DNA of 64,000 nt, from assembly GCA_013002465.1 (NCBI GenBank), contig JABDJO010000065.1:1-64000 (forward strand). Reading direction: 5' to 3'. Each line of letters begins with the position of its first letter. Positions within the stretch are counted from its first letter, which is position 1. Source of the DNA: Silicimonas sp. Lineage in GTDB: Bacteria > Pseudomonadota > Alphaproteobacteria > Rhodobacterales > Rhodobacteraceae. The translations under genes and the position numbers were made by a program. The notes under the pieces are model-generated. The model worked only from the letters and a program-made list of their open reading frames with translations. It made no database searches and had not been told where the DNA came from. Below are positions 24,636 to 32,891 of this stretch, piece after piece.

Positions 24636-25795
24636 TGTGGCGCAATCTGGCATCGAACCTGTTAACGGTTCTGATCGTTGCGCTGGTCGCGGTGGCCGGG
24701 GTGATTGGCTGGGGGCAGACGCAGTATGTGGCGCAAGGTCCTTTGGAAGAGCCGATCTGCCTGCAGGTTCCGCGCGGCGGGTCGATGGCGCGTGTAGCCA
24801 CGGATCTTGAGGCTCAGGGTGCCGTTTCGAGTGCGACGATCTATCGGCTTGGGGCGCAGTATTCGGGCCTTTCGCCGCAATTGAAGGCCGGGTCGTTTTT
24901 GATACCGGCCGGAGCCTCGATGCAGGAGATCGTGCGAGAAATCACTGGCGACGGATTGTCGACCTGTGGCACCGAGGTGGTTTTTCTGGTGTCGGTCAAC
25001 AGCCAGTCGGTGCGGTTGCGCGAGCTGAATGCAACGACCCAGGAATTCGAGGTGGTGGCCGAGTTTGATCCCAAGGTCGAAGAGGAACGCCCGGCACCCT
25101 ATCTTGAAGCCCTGGACGATGTGGCGACGAGGTTCCGTCTGGTGGTCGCGGAAGGCGCCACCAGTTGGCAGATTGTCGAAGCCTTGCGGTCCAGTGATTT
25201 GTTCGAAGGTGACGTGGATGCGGTTCCGGACGAGGGATCGCTTGCGCCAGATGGGTACGAATTTCGTCCCGGGGCGGATCGGCTGGACATTCTGACCCAG
25301 ATGGCGCGGGCGCAGACCGATCGCCTTCGGGCCGCCTGGGAGAACCGATCCGAGGATACTCCGGTGGAAACGCCGGAGGAAGCACTGGTGCTGGCGTCGA
25401 TCATCGAAAAGGAAACGGCTTTGGGCGAAGAACGCCCGCTGGTGGCGAGCGTTTTTGCCAACCGGTTGAAGCGTGGCATCAAGTTGCAGACGGACCCGAC
25501 GGTGATTTACGGGGTGACCGAGGGCAAGGGTGTCCTGGGGCGAGGATTGCGGCAGAGCGAGTTGAGGGCCGAGACGCCATGGAACACCTATGTGATCGAG
25601 GGCTTGCCGCCGACGCCAATTGCGAATCCGGGGCGGGCCTCGATCGAGGCGGCGTTGAACCCGGCTGAGTCGGATTACATCTTTTTCGTCGCAAAATCGC
25701 TTGATCCCAGGGACGGGCACAACTTTGCTGCGACATTGGACGAGCACAATCAGAACGTCGCGGCGTACCGGGCATTGGAGCGCGCCAATCAGTAA
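24635..25795 (+). CDS. mltG: Endolytic murein transglycosylase
   Basis: A 386-residue YceG-like enzyme that cleaves nascent peptidoglycan and helps set glycan length. It has one N-terminal membrane helix (LLTVLIVALVAVAGVIGWG), LysM-like segments, and the catalytic region ASIIEKETALGEERPLVASV followed by FANRL and LQTDPTVIYG. It is translationally linked to fabF, a common pairing. It should be an inner-membrane protein with its catalytic domain in the periplasm. Confidence 0.92.
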   Translation: MWRNLASNLLTVLIVALVAVAGVIGWGQTQYVAQGPLEEPICLQVPRGGSMARVATDLEAQGAVSSATIYRLGAQYSGLSPQLKAGSFLIPAGASMQEIVREITGDGLSTCGTEVVFLVSVNSQSVRLRELNATTQEFEVVAEFDPKVEEERPAPYLEALDDVATRFRLVVAEGATSWQIVEALRSSDLFEGDVDAVPDEGSLAPDGYEFRPGADRLDILTQMARAQTDRLRAAWENRSEDTPVETPEEALVLASIIEKETALGEERPLVASVFANRLKRGIKLQTDPTVIYGVTEGKGVLGRGLRQSELRAETPWNTYVIEGLPPTPIANPGRASIEAALNPAESDYIFFVAKSLDPRDGHNFAATLDEHNQNVAAYRALERANQ

Positions 25796-25884
25796 GCCGT
25801 TATGGGCACTGGATAATCCTCCGGCGTTTACCGATCGTTAACTCCACCGTACGCTATTTGTCAATTTAATCAACCACTTAGCCA

Positions 25885-25913
25885 TTGACACAGCGAGCGA
25901 TCCGACGTATACT
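25885..25913 (+). promoter_or_regulatory. Near-consensus sigma-70 promoter ahead of GTA remnant
   Basis: TTGACA at 25885-25890 and TATACT at 25908-25913 with a 17-base spacer. This is the best-looking housekeeping promoter I noticed in the window. Transcription should start near 25920 and reach a terminator hairpin at 25940-25977 almost at once. Confidence 0.75.
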
Positions 25914-25932
25914 TTTAGGCAAGATAGGAGAC

Positions 25933-25989
25933 GTGACGAAGCGGCATTGGGGTGCTCCCCGCTGCCGCTTTTTCTTTCCTGATACCTAA
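25933..25989 (+). CDS. Possible 18-codon leader peptide overlapping a terminator
   Basis: GTG at 25933 follows TAGGAGAC and opens a frame of 18 codons, MTKRHWGAPRCRFFFPDT, ending at TAA 25987-25989. It spans the terminator stem at 25940-25969. A short translated ORF over a terminator is the layout of an attenuator, so ribosome position could decide read-through into the downstream gp1-like gene. There is no strong run of one amino acid beyond FFF. It may equally be chance within a small terminated RNA. Confidence 0.3.
   Translation: MTKRHWGAPRCRFFFPDT
25940..25977 (+). terminator. Intrinsic terminator just downstream of the strong promoter
   Basis: AGCGGCA (25940-25946) pairs with TGCCGCT (25963-25969), with an inner GGGG/CCCC stem and a TGCT loop, followed by a T-rich tail. 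Its position about 20 bases after the expected start site would give a transcript of roughly 55 nucleotides unless read through. Confidence 0.75.
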
Positions 25990-26005
25990 GCCGGGGGGCG
26001 TCGAG

Positions 26006-26341
26006 ATGACAGACGATCCTTCTATTATTGCCGGGACATTCCAATCGCGCCGGATGCTCGATCAGAGTGAAAAGGCAATGGAAGATATCCTGGCGGCCTT
26101 TGAACTGATGGCCGAGCGGATGTTGGCGGGTGACAACGAGATGTCGTTGTCCGAGTTGACAAAAGCCCGGATTTCGCTCGCGCAGGTACGCTCTCAATTG
26201 GTTGATGAGGTGAACAAGCATGAAAACCGCATTCTACAATCAAAGGGACTCGTCGCTGACGCCCCCCTTGATTTCGACAAGATCCGAGGTGAGATCGGGC
26301 GCCGCCTTGATTGCATCCGCGAGGCGGAAGCAGCAGATTGA
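26006..26341 (+). CDS. GTA gene 1-like protein (small terminase-like)
   Basis: A 111-residue helical protein, MTDDPSIIAGTFQSRRMLDQ through LDFDKIRGEIGRRLDCIREA. Its place immediately upstream of, and overlapping, a GTA terminase-derived frame and its coiled character match gp1 of the Rhodobacter-type gene transfer agent, described as a small terminase subunit. The start at 26006 is preferred to the open frame from 25952. It looks intact although its partner terminase is truncated and fused. Confidence 0.65.
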   Translation: MTDDPSIIAGTFQSRRMLDQSEKAMEDILAAFELMAERMLAGDNEMSLSELTKARISLAQVRSQLVDEVNKHENRILQSKGLVADAPLDFDKIRGEIGRRLDCIREAEAAD

Positions 26342-28712
26342 GTTTATCTCGGGGCTGTCGGACGATGCATTGCGTGGCTTGCCTTATCTGTTCGATTTCT
26401 GGGCCTTACCGCATCAGGTGCCGCCCGAGGGGGACTGGAAGACCTGGATCGTGATGGGTGGACGCGGTGCCGGCAAGACGCGGGCCGGGGCGGAATGGGT
26501 GCGCGGCCAAGTCGAAGGTGCCTTGCCCTATGACGAGGGGCGTGCGCGCCGGGTTGCCTTGGTTGGCGAGACATTTGATCAGGCGCGTGACGTGATGGTC
26601 TTTGGCGACAGCGGCATCCTTGCCTGTTCGCCACCCGACCGTTGTCCGAAATGGGAGGCAGGTCGTCGACGGCTGGTGTGGCCGAACGGCGCCGTGGCGC
26701 AGGTGTTTTCCGCGCACGATTACGAGGGTCTGAGGGGGCCGCAGTTCGATGCTGCCTGGGTGGACGAAATCGGCTGCGCGGCCATCGACAAGGGTACGAA
26801 CCAGCCGAACAAGTTCCTTGATCCCAAGTCGTCGGAATCCTCGTTGCCCAAGTATTCTTCTGGCGCGCGCGATGATTTGATACAGATGCAGTATATGCGC
26901 GCGCTGTCCGAGTATTGGAAGGCACCGGAAAACAACCCGGTGTCGTCGGTCTATGCGTCGCCGATGATTACCACCGACCGGATGTTTGTCTGGGCCTGGG
27001 ATGCGCGGCCTTATCCGATTTTTCCCGCCGACGCCGAAAGCTGGAGCGATGGCGAGAATTATGCGCGCGGGCATTGGCTGAACGGGCGTGTGACCGCGCG
27101 GTCGCTTGCTGGCGTGATTGCTGAACTCTGCGCCGATGCTGGCGTCACGGATGTTGACGCAAGCGGCGTTTATGGGCTGGTTCGGGGTTACGCGCTTGAA
27201 GGTGGCGAAGAAGCACGCGCGGCGATGCAGCCGTTGCTTTTGGCCTTTGGTGTTGACGCGATCGAACGGGACGGTGTGCTGTCGTTTCGCAACCGCGACG
27301 GTGTGGCAAATCGTGAGATCATCGAAACCGATCTTGCCTGGGGTGAAGCGCCGTCCTTGTTGAACAGGACGCGCGCGCCCGATGCCGAAGTGTCGGGGCG
27401 AGTGCGGTTGACCTTTGTCGATGCCGATGGCGACTATGAGGTGCGGGGGTCCGAAGGGATATTCCCGGATGAGGCGACCGTTGGAGTTGCCCGCAGCGAA
27501 TTGCCGTTGGCCCTGACAAGTGGCGAAGCGCGCGCGGTTGTGGAACGCTGGTTGGCCGAGGCGCGCGTGGCACGGGACGGTGTGTCGTTCGCGCTGCCGC
27601 CGTCGGCTGAACTGGCTGCCGGAGATGTGGTCGAAATTGCAGGCGACAGCTATCGCATCGACCGTGTCGAAGAGGCGGGGCTGAAACAGGTCGAAGGCGT
27701 TCGGATCGAACGCGGGCTTTACCGCAGCTTTCCCTCGGACGACGGATTTGCAGCGCCTAAACCCGTCGTTGCCGCCTTGCCGGTCTGGGCCGAAGTCATG
27801 GACTTGCCGCTTTTGCGTGGCGACGAAAACCCGGAGGCGCCGTGGGTGGTGGCGAGTTCCGAGCCATGGCCGGGTGCGGTGGCGGTCTATTCCTCTCTTG
27901 GCGGCGATGACTGGAAGTTCGAAGCCGAGCTGAGCCGCCGGGCGGTCATGGGCGAAACTTTGACGGACCTTCCCGCTGCAGTGCCCGGTCTTTGGGATCG
28001 CGGTGCCGGTCTGGAAGTACGTCTGGTTCATGGTGCCCTTGCCTCGATCGACGACACCGCGCTTTTCGCTGGCGGCAATGTGGCCGTGATCGGAGCGCCC
28101 GGAGGTGATGTCCATGAGGTGTTTCAGTTCAGGGACGCCGAATTGATCTCGCCCGATACCTGGCGGTTGTCACATCGGTTGCGCGGGCAGCGAGGCAGTG
28201 ATGGGGTGATGCCATCTCTTTGGCCCGCTGGTTCGACCCTAGTGGTTTTGGATGCAGCGCCGCAGCAACTGGATCTGCCGCCTGAGTTGCGAGATCTGCC
28301 GCGAACCTATCGGATTTGTCCGGCTTCGAAACCTGTGGACCATAATGCATTTGTCGAACTCACCCATACCGCCAAGGCCATCGGGTTGAAGCCCTATTCG
28401 CCGGTGCATCTGCGTGCGGCAAGCGATGGAAGCGGTGGCCATAATCTTGGCTGGGTGCGGCGTGGCAGAATCGACGGTGACAACTGGAACCTGCCCGACG
28501 TGCCAATCGGTGAGGCCTTTGAGGCCTACCGCGTGCAGGTCTATTCGGGCGGCACGCTCCGACGCGAGGAAACCGTGACGTCGCCTGTGTGGACCTATGA
28601 TGCCGCCGCCCAGTCGAGCGATGGCGTGACATTGCCGTTCGACGTTGAAATTGCCCAGATTTCCGACCTTTACGGGCCGGGAGATATTGCGAGGATCGTG
28701 ATCAATGCCTGA
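26220..28712 (+). CDS. Chimera of GTA large terminase N-terminus and gp15 tail protein C-terminus
   Basis: An 830-residue frame made of two unrelated GTA proteins. Residues 1-183 are terminase-like: LPYLFDFWALPHQVPPEGDW, Walker A MGGRGAGKTRAGAEW, VALVGETFDQARDVM, and Walker B DAAWVDE. From about residue 184 (26769) the sequence switches to gp15 'megatron' sequence: EIGCAAIDKGTNQPNKFLDP (end of its TIM-barrel-like domain), RDDLIQMQYMRALSEYW, VWAWDARPYP, then the phage-tail module to the end. Terminase nuclease domain, genes 3-14 and the first half of gp15 are missing. The join is in frame. The start is uncertain and overlaps gp1 by 122 bases. Confidence 0.85.
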   Translation: MKTAFYNQRDSSLTPPLISTRSEVRSGAALIASARRKQQIEFISGLSDDALRGLPYLFDFWALPHQVPPEGDWKTWIVMGGRGAGKTRAGAEWVRGQVEGALPYDEGRARRVALVGETFDQARDVMVFGDSGILACSPPDRCPKWEAGRRRLVWPNGAVAQVFSAHDYEGLRGPQFDAAWVDEIGCAAIDKGTNQPNKFLDPKSSESSLPKYSSGARDDLIQMQYMRALSEYWKAPENNPVSSVYASPMITTDRMFVWAWDARPYPIFPADAESWSDGENYARGHWLNGRVTARSLAGVIAELCADAGVTDVDASGVYGLVRGYALEGGEEARAAMQPLLLAFGVDAIERDGVLSFRNRDGVANREIIETDLAWGEAPSLLNRTRAPDAEVSGRVRLTFVDADGDYEVRGSEGIFPDEATVGVARSELPLALTSGEARAVVERWLAEARVARDGVSFALPPSAELAAGDVVEIAGDSYRIDRVEEAGLKQVEGVRIERGLYRSFPSDDGFAAPKPVVAALPVWAEVMDLPLLRGDENPEAPWVVASSEPWPGAVAVYSSLGGDDWKFEAELSRRAVMGETLTDLPAAVPGLWDRGAGLEVRLVHGALASIDDTALFAGGNVAVIGAPGGDVHEVFQFRDAELISPDTWRLSHRLRGQRGSDGVMPSLWPAGSTLVVLDAAPQQLDLPPELRDLPRTYRICPASKPVDHNAFVELTHTAKAIGLKPYSPVHLRAASDGSGGHNLGWVRRGRIDGDNWNLPDVPIGEAFEAYRVQVYSGGTLRREETVTSPVWTYDAAAQSSDGVTLPFDVEIAQISDLYGPGDIARIVINA

Positions 28713-29415
28713 TACAAACCGTCTGGGGTTGCCGCTTTTGGCACCCGCTCAAGCTCAGAAACATGTGACCGTGAACGAAAGTTTGGCGCGTTTGGATGCA
28801 CTTGTGCATCTGTCGCTTGCCTCGGTCGGCACGACCGTCCCGCCGGGCTCACCTGTTGAGGGCGAAGCACATGGTGTCGGTTCGGGCGCGACCGGGGCTT
28901 GGGCTGGTCAGGATGGCGCGCTTGCGGTGTATCTGAACGGAGGATGGGCCTTTCTGACACCGGGGACCGGTTGGCAGGGTTGGTCCGAAACGGGCGGCAC
29001 GCGTGTCGCATTCGACGGGCAGGATTGGATTGAGGGGGCCGGTGCGGTATCAGCCAATGGTGCGGGGTTCGTGCATCGAACGGTAGAGCTTGACCATGCG
29101 GTAACTTCGGGCGCGACGTCTGCTGTTGCCAGTGCATTGCCTGCCGGAGCGATGGTTTATGGCGTAACGGGGCGTGTGATTTCAGCCATCGGCGGTGTGT
29201 CAACACTGGAGGTTGGTGTATCGGGGTCAAGCAATCGCTATGGCAGCGGTATAGGGACCGGTTCGGGATCATGGATGCGCGGCCTGACTGGATCGCCTTT
29301 GGCGTATTACAGCGCGACCGATCTGGTTTTGACGGCGGAAGGCGGGACGTTCGATGGCACCGGCACGATCCGGCTGGCGATTCACTTTGCCGAGTTGACC
29401 TTGCCGCGCGCCTAG
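28705..29415 (+). CDS. DUF2793 GTA-associated protein
   Basis: A 236-residue protein opening MPDTNRLGLPLLAPAQAQKH, the signature of DUF2793, found next to gp15 at the end of Rhodobacterales GTA clusters. It is Gly/Ser/Thr-rich with a beta-rich C-terminal half (VTGRVISAIGGVSTLEVGVSG), as in phage tail or fibre parts. It overlaps the chimera by eight bases. It appears intact, and so may be expressed without a particle to join. Confidence 0.75.
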   Translation: MPDTNRLGLPLLAPAQAQKHVTVNESLARLDALVHLSLASVGTTVPPGSPVEGEAHGVGSGATGAWAGQDGALAVYLNGGWAFLTPGTGWQGWSETGGTRVAFDGQDWIEGAGAVSANGAGFVHRTVELDHAVTSGATSAVASALPAGAMVYGVTGRVISAIGGVSTLEVGVSGSSNRYGSGIGTGSGSWMRGLTGSPLAYYSATDLVLTAEGGTFDGTGTIRLAIHFAELTLPRA

Positions 29416-29753
29416 CCTTTGGCGCAGGACACACAGGCCGGTACGGCGGCGTCAAGATCAAGGCGCGCCCTGTCGATCTGTTCTCCGCAATCCTGGCAAT
29501 AGCCGAACTCGCCTTCGTCGATCCGCGCGAGGGCGGCGTCGATGCGCGTCGTTCGGGCGGCCCTGCGGCGCGTGGTGGCTTGGGCCATGGCCTGGCGTTG
29601 CAGGGCGTCCATCCGGCTTAGCCGACCGACCGATTGCTGGTCCAGCACGACGGTGCCCCTGTCATCCGCGCCAGCGAGGTCTTCGTCAGCAAGGCGCGCC
29701 TTTTCCGCAATCAATTCAGCTTTATAGGCCTCAATGTCGCTATCGGTCAGCAG
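29412..29753 (-). CDS. TraR/DksA-family zinc-finger protein
   Basis: About 113 residues with a coiled-coil middle (AELIAEKARLADEDLAG, then RRRAARTTRIDAALARIDEG) and a C-terminal C4 zinc finger CQDCGEQI...CVSC. This is a short DksA/TraR-type protein, likely to act in the RNA polymerase secondary channel. The start is unclear: no ATG lies in a sensible place, and CTG 29753 after GAGGG is the best fit, while the open frame to 29948 runs into cysE. It converges with the DUF2793 gene. Confidence 0.7.
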   Translation of the reverse strand: MLTDSDIEAYKAELIAEKARLADEDLAGADDRGTVVLDQQSVGRLSRMDALQRQAMAQATTRRRAARTTRIDAALARIDEGEFGYCQDCGEQIDRARLDLDAAVPACVSCAKG

Positions 29754-29833
29754 GATTTCGCCCTCGGGTCTTTTCGCTTTGTCCCGATTGCCTATCTGTT
29801 TTAGAATCCCGTTGAAAGGCAGAGGATCAAGAT

Positions 29834-30658
29834 ATGGCCAAAAACAATCCCAGCCCGAGAGCGCTGGATCCGGTTTGGGATCGGATACAGGAAGATGCCC
29901 ATGCCGCGGTCGCGGCCGAGCCGTTGATCGGCGGGATGGTGCACGCAACGGTGTTGCACCACAAATCCCTGGAGAGCGCCCTGGCGTACAGGTTTGCGTT
30001 CAAGCTTTCCTCGTCCGAGATGACGGGCCAGTTGCTGCGGGAAATCTCGGAAGAGGCGTTGGCCCAGGATCCCTGGTTGGGCGAAGCCGCTCGTGCTGAT
30101 CTGGTGGCCATCTACGAGCGTGATCCTGCCTGTCACCGATTGATGCAGCCATTGCTTTTCTTCAAGGGATTTCAAGCGGTTCAAGCCTATCGGGTCGGGC
30201 ATTGGTTGTGGTCCAATGGGCGCAAGGATCTGGCCTATTACATTCAGGCGCGGGTCAGCGAGATTTTCGGCATCGACATTCATCCCAATGCCGTGATCGG
30301 CAAGGGTCTGATGATTGACCACGCTCATTCGATTGTGATTGGCGAAACGGCTGTTGTCGGAAACAACGTCTCGATGCTGCATTCGGTGACCTTGGGCGGT
30401 ACCGGGAAAGAAGACGACGACCGGCATCCCAAGATCGGGGATGGAGTGTTGATTGGCGCCGGCGCCAAAGTGTTGGGTAACATCCGCGTGGGAAGCTGCA
30501 GTCGGGTGGCTGCAGGATCGGTCGTTTTGCAGGAAGTGCCGCCGTGCAAGACCGTCGCCGGGGTGCCTGCGCAGATTGTCGGAGAGGCCGGATGCGACCA
30601 GCCGGCCCTGACAATGGACCAAATCCTGAACGGCGTTGGCGGTGGGCCGCTAACATAA
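29834..30658 (+). CDS. cysE: Serine O-acetyltransferase
   Basis: Makes O-acetylserine from serine and acetyl-CoA, the first step of cysteine synthesis. The 274-residue protein has an N-terminal helical domain (WDRIQEDAHAAVAAEPLIGG) and a left-handed beta-helix with hexapeptide repeats (IDIHPNAVIGKGLMIDHAHS, then VLGNIRVGSCSRVAAGSVVL). The catalytic His/Asp region and the GGTGKEDDDRHPKIGDGVLI loop are present. cysK follows after 114 bases, so the two probably work as a unit. Confidence 0.94.
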   Translation: MAKNNPSPRALDPVWDRIQEDAHAAVAAEPLIGGMVHATVLHHKSLESALAYRFAFKLSSSEMTGQLLREISEEALAQDPWLGEAARADLVAIYERDPACHRLMQPLLFFKGFQAVQAYRVGHWLWSNGRKDLAYYIQARVSEIFGIDIHPNAVIGKGLMIDHAHSIVIGETAVVGNNVSMLHSVTLGGTGKEDDDRHPKIGDGVLIGAGAKVLGNIRVGSCSRVAAGSVVLQEVPPCKTVAGVPAQIVGEAGCDQPALTMDQILNGVGGGPLT

Positions 30659-30772
30659 GAACGTTGGACCTGTTTTTGCATTGGTGACGGAATACCGTCC
30701 CTGATTGGGAAGGGTGCTATCCGTTTTAAATTCGTTTGCTAGTCTGGCCTCATCAATTTGAAGGGGTCAGTC

Positions 30773-31837
30773 ATGGGAATTCGCCAAACTAGTGGTCGCG
30801 GTCGTTTTGATAGCATTCTAGACACCGTGGGCGACACGCCGACGGTTCGGATCAATCGGATCGCTCCGAAGAATGTCACGGTCTATGTGAAGTTCGAGGC
30901 TTTCAACCCGGCGGGATCGGTTAAGGATCGCCTGGCATTGAACATTATAGAGGCCGCCGAACGCGATGGCCGGTTGCAGCCCGGTCAGACCGTGGTGGAG
31001 GCCACAAGCGGCAACACCGGCATTGGTCTGGCGATGGTCTGTGCCGCCAAGGGTTATCCGTTGGTGGTCACCATGGCGGACAGTTTTTCCATCGAGCGGC
31101 GGCGCCTGATGCGGTTTCTGGGGGCCAAGGTCGTGCTGACCCCGCGCGCAGCCAAGGGGTTTGGCATGTACCAGAAAGCCGTCGAACTGGCCGATGCAAA
31201 CGGTTGGTTTCTGGCCAGTCAATTCGAGACTCCGGACAATGCGGATATCCACGAAAGCACCACCGCGCGCGAGATCATCGGGGATTTCGAGGGCGAACCA
31301 CTGGATTATTTCGTTACCGGTTATGGCACCGGCGGAACCGTGTCGGGCGTTGGCAGGGTTCTGAGAAAAGAACGGCCCGAGACCAAGATCATACTGACCG
31401 AACCGGCCAATGCCGCCATCGTGTCGTCGGGCTATGTGAATACCCGCAACGACGACCATCAGCCGACCGAAGGGCACCCGAATTTTGAACCGCATCCCAT
31501 CCAGGGGTGGACACCGGATTTCATTCCCTGGGTCCTGCAAGAGGCGATGGACAACGGGTATTATGATCAGATGTTGCCGGTTCCCGGTCCCGAAGGGATT
31601 GCCTGGTCAAAGCGCCTGGCGGCCGAAGAGGGGATTTTCACAGGCATCTCGGGTGGGTCGACTTTTGCCGTCGCCATGACAGTGGCCGAGGAGGCACCCG
31701 AGGGATCGGTCATGCTGGTGATGCTGCCGGATACCGGCGAGCGCTATCTATCGACGCCGCTTTTTGAAGGGATTGCTGAAGACATGACGGAGGAAGAAGG
31801 CGCGCTGTCGGCTTCAACCCCAAGTCACCAGCTTTAG
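30773..31837 (+). CDS. cysK: Cysteine synthase A
   Basis: PLP enzyme that converts O-acetylserine and sulfide to cysteine; 354 residues, longer than the 310-320 of enterobacterial CysK but in line with related alphaproteobacterial forms. PLP Lys51 is in NPAGSVKDRL, the substrate loop is EATSGNTGIGLAM and the phosphate site GYGTGGTVSGVG. The start MGIRQTSGRG at 30773 follows AAGGGG. It converges with a cupin gene, overlapping by four bases. Confidence 0.93.
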   Translation: MGIRQTSGRGRFDSILDTVGDTPTVRINRIAPKNVTVYVKFEAFNPAGSVKDRLALNIIEAAERDGRLQPGQTVVEATSGNTGIGLAMVCAAKGYPLVVTMADSFSIERRRLMRFLGAKVVLTPRAAKGFGMYQKAVELADANGWFLASQFETPDNADIHESTTAREIIGDFEGEPLDYFVTGYGTGGTVSGVGRVLRKERPETKIILTEPANAAIVSSGYVNTRNDDHQPTEGHPNFEPHPIQGWTPDFIPWVLQEAMDNGYYDQMLPVPGPEGIAWSKRLAAEEGIFTGISGGSTFAVAMTVAEEAPEGSVMLVMLPDTGERYLSTPLFEGIAEDMTEEEGALSASTPSHQL

Positions 31838-32319
31838 GTCTTGGCGCCGAAAGGGCGGTCGATCACAGCAAGATCCACAAGGTTCCAGGTCAGATTTCTG
31901 TTTCGAAACAGACGTTTGCCGAGACGTGGATAGTCCGAAACATCGTGGTTTCGCCGCTGGCTGACCGCGATGCATTTCAGGGGGCCTTGCCCTGTGTTTT
32001 TCAGCGAATGGGCCAGACCGCCTTTGCGGTACCCGACGAAATCGCCAGCCTTAACAACGTGGCTGACGCTGCCGACGCGCGCCGTTGCTTCACCTTCCAG
32101 CACGTACAGGCATTCTTCTTCATGGTAGTGCAGGTGGTGTTCGGTGCTTTCGTCGCCGGGCGCGACCTCGACAATATTGAAGACAAGCTCTTCCAGATCG
32201 GTCGCATCGCTTAGAGATTTTTCGCGTCTTCGCGCGTTGCCATTCAGGAAATGGGTTTTTTCCGACCCGGGCATCGCCTCGATCGTATCGGAAGCCAGAA
32301 CATATTTGTCGTTCGCCAT
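31834..32319 (-). CDS. Cupin-domain protein, tandem paralogue 2
   Basis: A 161-residue single-domain cupin. The metal-binding motif reads HHLHYHEEECLYVLEGEAT, with the second half GDFVGYRKGGLAHSLKN. It closely resembles the cupin encoded immediately upstream (32406-32891), including the shared C-terminal RLFRNRNLTWNLVDL pattern, so the two arose by duplication. The start MANDKYVLASDTIEAMPGSE is chosen over a frame eight codons longer. The ligand is unknown. It sits 86 bases after the first cupin at the end of the PDH operon. Confidence 0.8.
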   Translation of the reverse strand: MANDKYVLASDTIEAMPGSEKTHFLNGNARRREKSLSDATDLEELVFNIVEVAPGDESTEHHLHYHEEECLYVLEGEATARVGSVSHVVKAGDFVGYRKGGLAHSLKNTGQGPLKCIAVSQRRNHDVSDYPRLGKRLFRNRNLTWNLVDLAVIDRPFGAKT

Positions 32320-32405
32320 CAGCACACTCCCGCTCCGGGGCAAAATCCCGGGTCGCTGACCTGCACTAGGGCAGGAAATCGTGTGAATAGGATTAAGATC
32401 GCAGG

Positions 32406-32891
32406 CTATTTCTTTGCGCCTGCCGTCGGACTTTCCAATGCATCAAAGTCAGCCAGATCCCAGGCCATGCCGGCGTTCCGATAGATGCGTTGCTTCTTCC
32501 TGGGATAATCCGCCACGTCGTGTGCCAGCCGCTGACCGATCACCAAGCATCGAAACGTCTCGTCTCCGGTGTTGCGGATTGTGTGGGCAAGGCCGTCTTT
32601 GCGATAACCGATGAAATCACCGGGGCCAATCTGCACGTCTTCATCGCCTATTTCGGCAGTGGCAGTTCCCGACAGCACATAGACCGCTTCGTCCTCATAG
32701 TAGTGGACGTGATATTCGGTAGTCTCATGACCCGGCTCAACTTCGATCAGGTGGATGCCAAGGCCGGTTAAACCCGTGAGATCGCCAAGGGATTTATTGA
32801 TCCGCTTGGCGTTCGCGTTCTGAAAGTGGGTCTTGGCAAGCCCCTCCAGGGACTCGATTTCGGCGGCAGTGACCAGGTAACCCTTGGTCAT
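32406..32891 (-). CDS. Cupin-domain protein, tandem paralogue 1
   Basis: A 161-residue cupin: [20 protein letters not shown] and [17 protein letters not shown] are the two conserved motifs, with His and Glu metal ligands in place. Its start codon overlaps the stop of pdhC by four bases, so it is co-translated with the pyruvate dehydrogenase E2 gene. Similar cupins act as isomerases, dioxygenases or binding proteins; no substrate can be read. The coupling suggests a service role for PDH or for a keto-acid metabolite, which is inference. Confidence 0.82.
   Translation of the reverse strand: MTKGYLVTAAEIESLEGLAKTHFQNANAKRINKSLGDLTGLTGLGIHLIEVEPGHETTEYHVHYYEDEAVYVLSGTATAEIGDEDVQIGPGDFIGYRKDGLAHTIRNTGDETFRCLVIGQRLAHDVADYPRKKQRIYRNAGMAWDLADFDALESPTAGAKK

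Noticed and set aside
26406-28115. 569-codon open frame on the minus strand
   Set aside because: Antisense to the GTA chimera, with basic low-complexity composition and no domain; the plus-strand frame has clear motifs.
25796-29415. Intact prophage
   Set aside because: Only gp1-like, chimera and DUF2793 parts are present; no integrase, capsid, portal or lysis genes, and the parts are of GTA type.
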